From NCBI GenBank assembly GCA_037447655.1, contig JBBHKE010002147.1:1-62265 (forward strand): 62,265 nt of DNA, in the 5' to 3' direction. This stretch comes from Zygnema cylindricum (lineage: Eukaryota > Streptophyta > Zygnematophyceae > Zygnematales > Zygnemataceae). The notes under the pieces are model-generated. The model searched no databases. It was not told where the DNA came from and was given only the letters and a program-made list of their open reading frames with translations. Numbering within the stretch: position 1 is the stretch's first letter; the number at the start of each line of letters is the position of its first letter. The position numbers were made by a program, and so were the translations under genes. Below, in pieces: positions 10,166-21,676 of this stretch.

Positions 10166-12359
10166 TTTCCTTCTGACCCATCTCTCGTAAGGTGTCATTC
10201 TTTTGACGACAATAGTGAGGACTCTATTTTTAATGTAGTTAGCACAGTTTATGGCTTCTACCCAAAATTTTCTTCCTATTTTTTTATCTGCCAACATACT
10301 ACACACACTATATCCCAAAGTTTGGTTACACCTCTCAGCTACCCCATTTTATTCTGGATTATTCGGTACTGTTTTCAAATGCTGAACCCCCTCATCCCTC
10401 AAGTATTATTCAAACTTGTAAGAGGTGTACTCTCCCCCATTATCACTTCTTATTCTCTTAATGGGGGTTCCGTGCAACTTTTCACTCCATGCTTGGTATT
10501 CTTTAAAGTACTTTGGTGTTTCAAACTTTGTTTTCAGGAAGTAGACTCTATAATATTTGGACTAATCATCAGTATTTGTCATCATATACCTCTTCCCCCC
10601 AACCGAAGGTACTCTTGCTAGTCCCCAGATATCTGTGTGGACTAGATCTAGTACTTTCTCACCTCTATATGTGGTAGTTTTTGGAAAGGGTAGTCTATGA
10701 GCCTTACTTTGGGCACAGCCACTACAATCATCCATTATTTCATTATCCCCACACTGAATGCCTTCTACCACACCCAGCTTTTTCATTTCCCTCAGCCTAT
10801 CAAAATGCACATGCCACAACTGCTTATGCCAGATAATCAAGCTCGGGACACCACCATAGTAAACACTCTTCTTTTCATTACTCAGGTTAAGCCAAATTAT
10901 TCCTAGGCTACCGTTATCGGCTGTGAAGTAGACTTTATCTCCGTACTTAGTTATAAAGACTCCCTTTCTAGTGAAGGTATCAAATTCTTTGCCATTCAAT
11001 ACAAAAGTAGACATAAGATTTTTACTTAGCTGAGGAATATAAAGCACATATGAGAAAGTGAGTATAGAAGTTATATCCTCTACTAAGAATTTCAAATCTA
11101 CCGATCCCACTAGATCAGTGGTAAGTACTCTCCCATCCCCATACTCTATTTCTACCATAGAGATCTTTCTTAACTTAGTGAAGAGGTGCCTATCACGACA
11201 CTTACGCATGGATGCACTTGAATCGATAATCCATCCTTCCTGTGGGGCTTCTCGAATTGCTTTAAGAGCACACTTCTGTTTCCAAGGGATCTCCTTCTCC
11301 TCCAGTTCCTCGTCGAAAAGAAGCTCCACATCCTCCTCTTGAGAGGACTCGTCCTCCTCAGTCTCTCCTTTTACTTGTGTGACCACAAGTGCCTTCTTCT
11401 TCCCTCCGAAAAAGCCCCCTCCACGGTTTTCTTGGAGCCTCAGCTCCGACAGCTTGATGGAATCAACTATGAAGTGTCCTGGCTTTTTGCATAAATGACA
11501 AAGACCCTTTGGGGGCCTAGATTCTCTAGATTGATCTCTTTCTCCTTTGAAGTTGTTGTACGGCTTCTTTAGATCCTTCCTCCAGTGGTTTGTTCCGGCA
11601 TCTAGAGCTTGAACGCACTTACCTCCTCTACGGATCTCAATAGTGTTCTCATGCACAAGTATCATTCGGACCACGGTGTTCCACTTCCAAGAACTGTCAT
11701 CCATTTCTTGCACTCGGTACACTATGTTTTCGTACTCCTCAGGTAACTTTATCATGAGAGTGTTTACTTTCATCTTCATTGTGCCTGTCCATCCGGCACT
11801 CTCCATCTCCATATACAGACAAGAGATATCATTACACTAATCTAAGGTCTTCCCTCCTTTGTAAGTATAACTTCCCAACCTTTGCTCCACCAGCTGGAGC
11901 TCCTGGATGGTACCAGCTCTATACATCTCCACTAAATTCATCTTTAACTCCTCGGCCTTGAAGATGTGAAGATGAGAGGTCGCCAAAGCTTGGGTGAGGT
12001 GCCTCATAATGAAATGCCCGACATTCATATTGGTGTACTCCCACATTTGAAGATCGTTTTCCTCGGTCTTCACGGCCACCGCTACGGGTGCCGTGGCAAT
12101 AAAAGTAAGAGGTGTCTCCTTTCTTTTCCCCTTTTTTGACACACAGCTGTCCCCATCATTTGTCTCCTTCGTTGGAAGAGATGGTGCTGCTGAAAAACCT
12201 CACTCCATCAAACCTTGGTGGAGTCCCCTGAGATGGTCGTTTCACTCGTCCACTGACGATACCCCAGTATCGTTTTTCACACCATGCCCTTATCATCATG
12301 GCTTTCCAATAAATGAACCTAGATACGTTGAAGATGGGCACCCCAGAGGATGGGCCCAT
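10166..12359 (-). pseudogene. Outer copia element: decayed gag-protease-integrase
   Basis: In minus-strand order: a gag start (MGPSSGVPIF, 12359 downwards), a UBN2-like gag body (MWEYTNMNVGHF... VEMYRAGTIQ), and a zinc knuckle CHLCKKPGHFIVDS in which the last Cys is Ser. Next come a protease motif WIIDSSAS (usual D-S/T-G replaced by DSS), a GAG_pre-integrase block WHKQLWHVHFDRL, and integrase with HTDIWG, RSDNGGEYTS and NGVAER holding the DDE residues. Stops break gag near 12150 and 11835 and the integrase just below 10562 and twice more. A single open frame of 416 codons survives at 10562-11812. It ends at the TTTCC site where the second element inserted. Confidence 0.88.
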
Positions 12360-12363
12360 AACC
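12351..12363 (-). other. Half-tRNA(iMet) primer-binding site, outer element
   Basis: Minus strand GGTTATGGGCCCA directly follows the LTR end. This is complementary to the anticodon arm of plant initiator tRNA-Met, the 'half-tRNA' priming mode known from Drosophila copia. The ATG inside it pairs with the CAU anticodon and is in frame with gag. Confidence 0.75.
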
Positions 12364-13360
12364 TGCAATTCTGTGTCCCCCATTAGATTAGTGAATTCAT
12401 AAAACCTTTAGATAGCTTTTGGCTAGCCCTCTTTCAACTTGGATCACTGCCACTCAAAAAGACAAATAGTCAATCTAATTGCACTCTTGTGCAGTTTGGA
12501 CTCCCCTGAGTCCATATAAAAAGGAATCACTGAAAATGCCCAACCAGACAATTAATTATCAAGTGGGAAAGATGCAAATATTTATACAAGCTTGTTGAGA
12601 GAGAGGCGGCTACCTCCTCAATCCTCTAAGTCATAAACCCCTCTCACAACCCCTATCTACGGATGTACGAACCAATAAGAAGACTGTACAGTATAGAAAG
12701 GTACTAGGGCCAATGTACTTTCTGTACGGCCTGTTTACAACAATGCCATGGAGTGGACCTTTGTCTCCTCCAGACTTGTCCTCGCGCTCCCCGAGATTCC
12801 CTCTTCCCAATAATATCTTGCCACGTGTTGACAGGTCGTGTCATGTCCGAAAACCGCGAAGGCGGCTATTTCGGGATCGCGGCGATGATGCGGACCGTCG
12901 GATCTAAACGGACTTTTAATGTTCGCTGTCCAAAATAACAAATGTCCGGTACATTTGTTTTGTACGCACTAAAACTCAACTAGTTTTTATGTCCTTATTA
13001 TTATTTCGTTGAACGAATTAATGATCTTGTTAATGTTTAATTAGCTATCAAACACTATGTACCCTAACAGACTACTACGACAAACAGGTAAGAGCTGACG
13101 CCTACGCCATGCTCTGCCGGTCGGAGGTTCGAGTCTTGCCAGACTCAACCTTTTTGTTGAGAGTGACGTAGGTCACTCTTAAGTCCTGCCTATGGAGCTG
13201 AGGCAGCCATGGCTCCACGGCCCACTCTCTCCATTAGTGACTACAACAAGTATGAGGGCTAAAGAGAGAAGGTGGAAGCAGGTTGCCTGTGCTTTTTCTT
13301 TTAGTTATTTTACCTAATTAAGACCTAGAAAATACCTTCCCTAAATTAGTGATTTCAACA
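12364..13360 (-). repeat. 5' LTR of the outer copia element (997 bp)
   Basis: Plus-strand ends are TGCAATTCTG and TTTCAACA, so the repeat reads TG...CA. It is a diverged relative of the LTRs at 265-1443 and 3002-10165: shared landmarks are the GGACTCCCCTGAGTC block near 12500, the GTACTTTCTGTACGGCC hairpin near 12720, and the 'tatgagggct / tatgggggct' block near 13250. The primer site abuts it at 12351-12363. The matching 3' LTR must lie left of the window, so the target duplication cannot be checked. Confidence 0.8.
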
Positions 13361-13379
13361 ATTTGAAGATGACGTGGTA

Positions 13380-13714
13380 GTGGGTCGGAAAAACACTAGA
13401 CGACAAATTTTTGTACATCCTAAGTTCGAGAATGATGCAAATTGTACTTTACAAATTCGTGATTTTTCGTACGGTTTCTACTTAGGCATTGCGGTGCTAA
13501 GTTTTAAAGGAAAACAACAGAAAAAAATTTGAACTTAGGGTATGTCCCCATGTGCCTAAGTAAGGGTGTTTTTCTGTCATTTTCTTGTAAAACTTAGCGC
13601 CGAACTGCCTATGTTGCAACCGTACGAAGGAATCGCAAATTTGTAGAGTACAATTTACGTCATCCTCGAATTTAAAATGTATGAAAATTTGTCGTCTTGT
13701 GTTTTTGGACCCAC
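13380..13714. repeat. Long inverted repeat (hairpin) with about 150-bp arms
   Basis: The left arm 13380-13528 (GTGGGTCGGAAAAACACTAG...) is the imperfect reverse complement of 13567-13714 (...CTTGTGTTTTTGGACCCAC), with a 38-bp spacer. The arms look about 80% paired by eye. The outer copia LTR ends only 20 bp to the left. It could be a foldback MITE or a locus that makes a long hairpin RNA. Confidence 0.7.
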
Positions 13715-15768
13715 TTCTAAGACAAAAAATGTCATTTTCAACCTTACATTTAAAACACATGCGCGATATGTTTTAAAACTAGGTATTTTCCATAAACAAA
13801 TAGGAACATATATTCGCACGTGTGGTATTTTTCGAAAATTTTCATACGATATCCAAGGACAAAGAAAAGTACAAAATTCCCTATGTTTTGTCCTTTTGCG
13901 TTTTAATACAACGAAGAAAAGTACACAATTTGTTTGGTTTTGTACGTTTTCGTCCAGTACGTGTTTTTTTTTTGCAAGGGTCTTCAAATTACGATGCTAT
14001 TTCACGTCAACCGAATAGGAGACGCAAAGGCAAAGCGCCTCATCTTCAACCGTGAAACGACACTGGCTGGAAGGCGGTACGTCTACAATGTCACGGTAAA
14101 TCATGGGACGTCACAAGCAGTTCCAAAAAATAACGTGGGACCACAGATTGTAGACGTTGATAACCGTCACAGGTATTGTCGACGTATACAATCATCATAA
14201 GCGTAAGTTACGATTTCGTCCTTACAAACATAGGGACACTTGAAAACCGGGTCCGGCGGATCCGCGCTAAAATACAAAGTAAGTTCGCTAAGTTACAAGT
14301 ACATGGGGACAAACCCTTAGCCACATGGGGCCGTACCCTTAGCGTCGCTCGCATCAATTGCTCGTACTAAATCTGAGGACATAGCTGGCAATCGTGTATA
14401 TAACTATATACTACAACGTGAATCGATAATAGGGTTAAATTTTTGTTTTGCCATGTAAAACATATTTTTCCCGTACACACACTTCGGATTGAGGATCTGA
14501 CGGTTGTGATCGAAACATAAGATTCTTAGCTAGAGATTGGCATTATCAAATTAGAAGTCGGACAAGTTGTAATGGAGAATATATTTTAGGGTACGAAAAT
14601 TAGGAATGTAATCGCGAAGCGATTTTTTTGCTGCAACGCCAATCCTTATTACGTTGAGAAATTATTGAGTAAAAAAAAAATTAGCGCCATTCATTCTAAT
14701 TTAGTGCCGGAGACGTGGCAGATTATGGTCCGCCCCAAATAGTGTAGTTTATTCTATTTAAGGTAACAATGTCAAAATTTGGGGCCGATATAGAGTTCAT
14801 AACGCTAATAACGATGTGCGCTTGAGAATTGTATTTAGTACAATTTCATCCGTCACGCATTTTATTTCAGATCGATGCATCCGTGAACAACTGATCGGAA
14901 TATGTCAGCGGTTTAATATTAGTCGCGGCTTGCAACGGAACGCCAAAAAAAATTACACTGCGCACAGCTTTCATTAACCAACGCAGCCATATAAATAAAA
15001 TGGTTGGCTAGGCAGATAGTTTCTGCAAAATGACATCAACTCGCGAACCGTTACATCGAACTGGACAATATTAAAGGACGACGACAACATGTGTAAACTC
15101 GCACGAAACCAAATAAACTTCGTAAAAATAAAAATGCGCACGACTACCCGCGTATAAATATCGATGAAACCAATGACACGCCGTCCGTCCACGGTGGACG
15201 ATAACGAAGTTGATTTCATTTTGCGCTACGCTAGGATAAACTACCGGGCGCGCCATTTATATATATGTTGCTGCCGCATTTTGGTTACAGTAAAACTGCG
15301 CCGGCCGTGTGATTTTGTTTTTTTTTATGACGGTCGACGTTTGCAAGCTCGACAATATTTTAACCGCCGATACAATATTCCGCCAGTCAAAGATGTTCGA
15401 CGGATTGACCGTCAGATCTGAAATTAAAGGTACGTAGCTTGTACGAAATTGTACTTCAAATGTACAATATTTGACAACTACCTGCGCGCAGCAAAAATCG
15501 TCTCTGCGATTAGCAATTCCCAAAAATTATTGACACTAATAGCGATACACGGTGTACTTTATAGTCTATAGGTTTTAAACGTCCGAGATTCACTTGAGTT
15601 TTTTGTGAACAAAACTAAACTGTTAACTGTGTAACGGGAAAAAAATGCGCGTATAATTGCGATTCCTCAAGCACACGAAATTGTTGGCGTCACCCTTTTT
15701 GATGTTAGTGCACAGTACCTCAATCTCGGCGTCATGCGCGTCGATTTGTTTGTACAGAAATCTGTGGA

Positions 15769-16624
15769 CATAACTACGGATAGTTGTGTTTTTGAAGATA
15801 TGCCTAGATTTAGTGTGCGAGCTTTACTGCACGTGGAGTTTTGTGCGCGCAAAACTGCGAGCAAAACGAAACTGTAAAAAACGCGTATATTACGCTATAG
15901 TACCGTACCAAAAAAAAAAAATGTCAGAAAAACAAGCCTACTGAATGATGGATTCGATTCTCCACGTTTATGGGCGTAAACGTGGACCGTCGGATGCATA
16001 ATCAGATACTCCATCGTTTGACACTTTCAGTTCGCAACAAGTGACCCGGAGTAGGTCAATTCATAGCGCCTGAACGAATAACATCGTGCCTCGTGGAAAA
16101 GTGAAGAAATATCCACGACGACCGCGCGACCAGGTTGGTACACGTCGCATATGACATGTGCCTTCCGCCAGGGAGGATGCGAGGCCACTGGAAGACGCAA
16201 AAAAATCTTTGACGGAGGATATTATTTCACGCGATCCACTAACCATTTTGACATTTTCGTACGCTTTTACAAATCTTAAGTTTCGTCACCCCTTACATAT
16301 TTTATTCAATACGTCGTACGAGTCACTTTTTACCTTCGCTGGTACGAATACGTGGTTACAATTTACTGTCAGGGATTCTCTGAAGATTACCAGAATCGCA
16401 ATCTTTTATTACGTGGCCAAATCAAAGTGTGCTGCGCAAAACAAATGTCGGTTACTGACCCGACACAATGGAACGGTCGCTTCTGTAACTACGGACAGTT
16501 GTGTTTACGACGATGTGCCTAGATTTAGTGTGCGAGCTTTACTACACGTGGAAATTTGTGCGCGCAAAAACTGCGAGCAAAACTTAACTGTAAAAAAACG
16601 CGTAAATTACGCGTATAGTAACGC
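15769..16624. repeat. Dispersed direct repeat pair
   Basis: 15769-15905 and 16484-16624 share TAACTACGGA, CCTAGATTTAGTGTGCGAGC, TTTGTGCGCGCAAAA and GCGTAWATTACGCG, about 85-90% alike by eye. A third, poorer copy of the last part lies near 15600-15660. The identity of the intervening 580 bp is unknown. Confidence 0.6.
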
Positions 16625-18553
16625 GGTGGACGGAGCGTAAACCTGTTTGACGTTACAGTACACTTCAATTTGTTCGTACAGAATCTGATGCATAAATACC
16701 ATTTAGTACTGTTGATAGCATACACAAACTATGGTTATGCCTGAGGTAAACCGTTACATCTTATAAGATCATCCGACTGCATTAATGGTAATATTAATGG
16801 TTATATACCCGTTAAACCCTCCCATTTAAGTTATTATTTGCACAAATTACGCATTGAATTCTGCCGTTTAATTATCTAACACTCTAACTTGTAATTACCT
16901 ACCGATTTAGATCCCCTCACCACTATGCAACAACACCTTCATATCGCTATGTTTTACCTTCGGATATATCTTCCTACACCCACTTCGTCAAAGAGAGTGT
17001 CCTATATTGTAGCGTAAAAAATACCCCCTCGACATAATCTCTTCCGCGAGTATGGGCAAAACTATCCCTCCCTCCACACCCCAACAACGACAATCATGAG
17101 CCAAAACCTCGTCCCCTCCCCCCTCGAGCATTGGCATGTTCCCCAACACACTTGAGTAATAATTACGCACAAAATACCCCCACCTCTTGCAGTTAGCAAC
17201 AATCCCCAGTCCGCCCACCCCTCGATCTTCGACAGTACTCACCCCCCAAATATAACCCGAATCGGTAACGAGACATCCCCCTCTTTCCCCTTTGAACGTC
17301 CTTTATGATGCTTCCCCCTTTGGCGACATCGACCCTTATGTAGCCATCCCAAGTCGTTGTCTTACATGGTTAAATCGCTTTCTCCCCATCACGTTTGACC
17401 CCTCAATTTTCATTCACACATTCCTAACCGGTGAATAAAAATAAGGAAAAATAAGCAAACGAACAAACAAGGGACACTTACCCGCATAAGTTTCTTTTTT
17501 TTCTTCTCACCCAAAAGGCGAGACAACAAAGGGGGACTTAATAAAATGAACACACAAAATTTCCATTTGTTCCTTTTGGCGTTATCCCTCGTTTCCCTCC
17601 ACTCCACCCTTTTTTCCACTTCACTCTTTAACCTTCCCTCACACCTCATTGTTCACCCTCCATCACATATGGTTTTTCCTTTATTCCACCCCATATGGTT
17701 ACCAAACGTGTTAGGATGCCTTTTCTCCCTCCCCCATATCCATAATACTAAAGTGATACGGAGACGCCATTTAGTCTAATTCTTGCAACAATTGCCAATT
17801 TGTGCATTTCTTTGCTATTTCTTTTTTTTTGGTGGCCATTTCTTGCCGATTCTCTTTTTCATGCGGATTGCGGGGTGTTTCCTCCAATGTTAAAATTATG
17901 GTATTTTAGACGTCGGCCGATTCACGCTTTACTGACACGAGCAGCCAGCGCCGACACGGGAGACGTACATTTTTAAAAGAAATCGTGTGTTCACGTGGCT
18001 ATTTCAACCCACGTCGTTCACTTCTACACCGTCGGGGCCAGTCGGGAGTCAGTATTTATCTGCAAAAAACGACAAAATAACCGTACCAGAATCCGCTTGA
18101 CACAGAGGATTGGCTCTCGAATCGCTGGCTGGGCACGATTAAAACAGTATTGCATGTAGTTCTCCAGGTGTCTCCATGGCAGTTCTCCTTGACTTTTTCT
18201 GTATCATGTACCTTACCTGAAGAGAGGACAAATATTATGTACGATTTTTGTTTCTTTCGTGTTCATTTAGCATGGTCATCGTTGACTATTCCTGTACGAC
18301 ATTACCGTATCTCACCTCCGTATCCTGTACTCTATATGTACGAAACGCACGAAACTGACGAATACCCTCTGCGACTTTTGTGTCATTCGTGTGCAGTTTC
18401 GTACCGTACGGCTATACGAAAATCTGTGTCTCTTGTGCTCTTCTTCTCTTCAATTGTTGTCAGGATGTGGGTCCCGCCACATAAAACTCCCAAATCTCAA
18501 TCTTCCTTTGTAACCCAACGCGATCCTTCATTTATCAGCAAATCCTGAGTTCC

Positions 18554-18713
18554 AAAAACCCTAAATAGAATTGCTGCTAGGTGACTCATTTGTGCGAGCT
18601 TCTATTTTATTTATTTTTTTTGTTTATTTTACTGCCATGCTTTTGTAAGCTCCTACTCTCTCTTGCTCTGCGACTGTACTGTAGTTCTCTGCCTGCCACT
18701 CCGAAAACCCTAA
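18554..18713 (+). promoter_or_regulatory. Two telobox motifs in the RGP1 leader
   Basis: AAACCCTAA-type motifs lie at 18554-18564 and 18704-18713, the second 30 bp before the chosen start codon. In plants, teloboxes are common near transcription starts of growth- and translation-related genes, and their presence supports treating this stretch as promoter/5' UTR rather than coding. No clear TATA box was identified. Confidence 0.5.
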
Positions 18714-18742
18714 AAAAAACCCTCAATAAACCTCGGGACGCC

Positions 18743-21620
18743 ATGCTACCCTCCAGATCCATTTCAGCTGTCAGTCTTGTTCCTGAAACATACGATCCCG
18801 TGGCGCCACTTGTCCACATTACAGTTAATAAATCCGCTTACCGACCCGGGGAAACCATTAGTGCTGTCATTGATGTGGAGAATGGGAGAGGCATAGAGGA
18901 CCTTGGAGATGAGACTCCGACTCCTGCGTCTCTGACTCCTGCGTCTCAAACCAATGATTCTCAGACTAATGATTATCGTCAAAGAAAAAGAAACGAAGGA
19001 CATGTAAACATGGACATACCACGTCATCAACATCAACTTCATTTAGGGCAACAGAATATGAAGTCTGCGGTGGAGGTTGGTAACTGTGAGGCGGTGGTGA
19101 TTGATGATCTGAGTGTGGAGGTGAAGGGAATCGAGCGGTTGGATCCAAGCTGGGTACAACTGCCAAAAACTACTTCTGGAGGGCTTCGATCGAGTACAGG
19201 TGCCAACTTTTCCATGTTCAGTTCAGTTCAGTTTAGTCCAGTCCAGTCCAGTTCAGGAGTTTTTTCCCACATGCTTTGGAGGAATATCGCATCCGAGTAT
19301 AGGTGCCAGCTGTGTCTATGTGATGCTCATTTGTTTTCAGTTCAGTTCATTCAAGAAGTTTTTTCTCACGTGTTTTCGGAGGAATAAGATGGCCGAGTAC
19401 AGGTGCCAGCTGTCATTTGTGATTCTCATTTTTCTCTTGTTAGTTCAGTTCAGTTCAGTGCGGTTCAGTTCAGTACAGTACAGTGCAGTTCAGTTCAGCT
19501 CAATTAATTGGTTTATATTCACATATTTTTCTGCTTTTCAGTGATCTCTACAGTTTAAAAGCCTACATTGTTCAGTGGTTGTCCATTTTATTGGAATGGT
19601 CAGTTTCTGGTTCTCTCTGTCTTTTGTTTTAATCAGTATTCCGCGCTGACCTTGACTACGCTATTAAAGTTTTACCTCTATTTGAGGGTAAATCTTACAC
19701 AGTGTACCGCTTTTTGAGCAATCATATGTACGTTTTTGTATAAAACTGTATGATTAATCCTCAATTGTCAAAATGATGGTAAATTCCTCTCGTGTAATTA
19801 CCCAATTAGTTAAGTTCCTTTTATACGTTGCCACACCTACAAAATTAACGTAAAATTTGTAATATGTAATTTCATCGAAATCATAGTAATACCGGAAGTA
19901 AAAGGTAACCAAATAGGTACATCACTGCACCTACAGGTAAAATGCTCGAGGTGTACAGTAAAGCACTGGAGGTACAGAAAATTACTGGAGGTGTAGAAAA
20001 ATACTGGAGGTGTACAGTAAAGAATTGGAGGTGTAATACTGGAGGTACGGTGAATACTGGAGGTAGGCACAGTGAAATTTTGGAGGTGCACAGTATAATG
20101 TTGGAGGTAGAGTGAAGTACTGCTGGTACAAAAATACTGGAGGTACAGGAAATATTGGAGGTGTACAGTAAAATACTGAAGGTGAAATGAAGTACTGGAT
20201 GTAAAAAATAACTGGAGTGTGCAGTAAACGCTGAAGGTGTACAGTAAACACTGGAGGTGTACAGTAAAATGCTGGAGGTGCCTGACCGATTTTCCAGCTA
20301 GATATCTGCAGTATTGCTATTATTACTATTATTAGTATTATCATTAATACTAGTATTATTATGAGGTTTTAAGTGTAGCAACCCTATCAGTTCTTTTAGC
20401 TCCCAAATGACCATTCTTGTCAATCGAATCATCTTGTTTATTTCTGGGTTTTAGTCCTAAGTTTTTTGAGCTAGCTCATAGTTTTTAGATTCTATCGGTC
20501 TGGAAAAGTTAGTTCCTTGAAATCCTTCTTTCCCTTGTACCCAGATGGTTTACTCATTGCGAGTTATGCAATAAAGCATTTCTTTCTAGGTTTTAGGTCA
20601 GTTTTTGTATGTTTATGTGCTTTATGTGCCTTTCCTTTCTGTTATAATTTCCCTTTCTAAATTGCAAAGTTACAGGCCATTTATTGCTAATACATGGCCT
20701 CCCTCTTTAATATCATTTTTTAGCTTTTCTAAATCAGAATATAAACACATTTTTATGTACCGTGAAACTTGAAGCGTCATAATTTTTTGTAGTAATTTAT
20801 ACCACATCAGCATCGAAGTAAAAAAATCCCTTTTCACGATGAGTACACCGTGTATCGCTAGTGTTAGTGTTTTTTCTGTCAGTTAAATCATTTTTTTTCA
20901 TGCTCACGTGTCCAGTTTTTATTTGGTGACTTCCACTCGGAAGGTAATAATCGTAGTTGCGATTGTTGAAATTAATAATCCAATAGGGTGCGCAGGGAGA
21001 AAAATGCATTTAAAGGCTAAATCAAACATTAACACTAATGGCAATACATGGTGTAGCATACTCATGTATTTCACACAATTCATGAACTTTGTTACTAGCA
21101 ACATTTCATTTGCTGTTGTAAAGCCACGAGTGCATCAGCTGCTATTTTAGATTTTTTTTTTGTATCATTTATTTGTGAAATTTCTATGTAAGCACGGTAT
21201 TATTAAATAAAAATCACGATGATTAAATTTTACCCTTGGAAACAAAGATTTTAAACCTTTCCGTCATTGTTTCCTTACCAGCCCCCTAAATTCCATTCCA
21301 TTGGATTCACATCCGATGTTTACTGGCAAATTATTTTACATGTAATCTTTCCCTCCTCTCCCCCTCCCTCTCCCTCTCCTCCCTCCCCTCCCTCTTTCTC
21401 CATCCTTCCTCCATTCCTCATCTCAGTTCTTTGTCCCTGTTCCTCGCTTCCCTCTCCATTCTCTCATTATCCTCTTTGGCTCTCTCGGTCTTCGATTTTG
21501 ACTTCCCTGTCCTTTGTATCCTCTCATTCACACATTTTTGTACGATTACTGCGGTTGCTGACCAGTAATGACAGTAAATTTGTATGTGTAAAAACCCGTT
21601 TAGTTATGCACTTGTATATT

Positions 21621-21676
<56 letters not shown>

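Larger units (their letters stand above)
13361..18553. other. Gene-free stretch between the retrotransposon nest and RGP1
   Basis: No reading frame here resembles a known protein; the open frames are short and lack codon structure. It contains a long hairpin (13380-13714), a MITE-like patch around 14430-14830 (same internal sequence as the element at 51925-52252), a terminus-like GCGATACACGGTGTAC near 15540, and a direct repeat (15769-15905 / 16484-16624). The last few hundred bases probably hold the RGP1 promoter. Confidence 0.6.

Noticed and set aside
13095-13145. GGTTCGAGTC-like B box suggesting a tRNA or SINE
   Set aside because: No matching A box, acceptor stem or cloverleaf; it lies inside the outer copia LTR.
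18581-18742. In-frame upstream ATG extending RGP1 by 54 residues
   Set aside because: The stretch is a very hydrophobic, telobox-bearing leader without family similarity; the ATG at 18743 leads directly into the conserved domain. A transcript start could overturn this.
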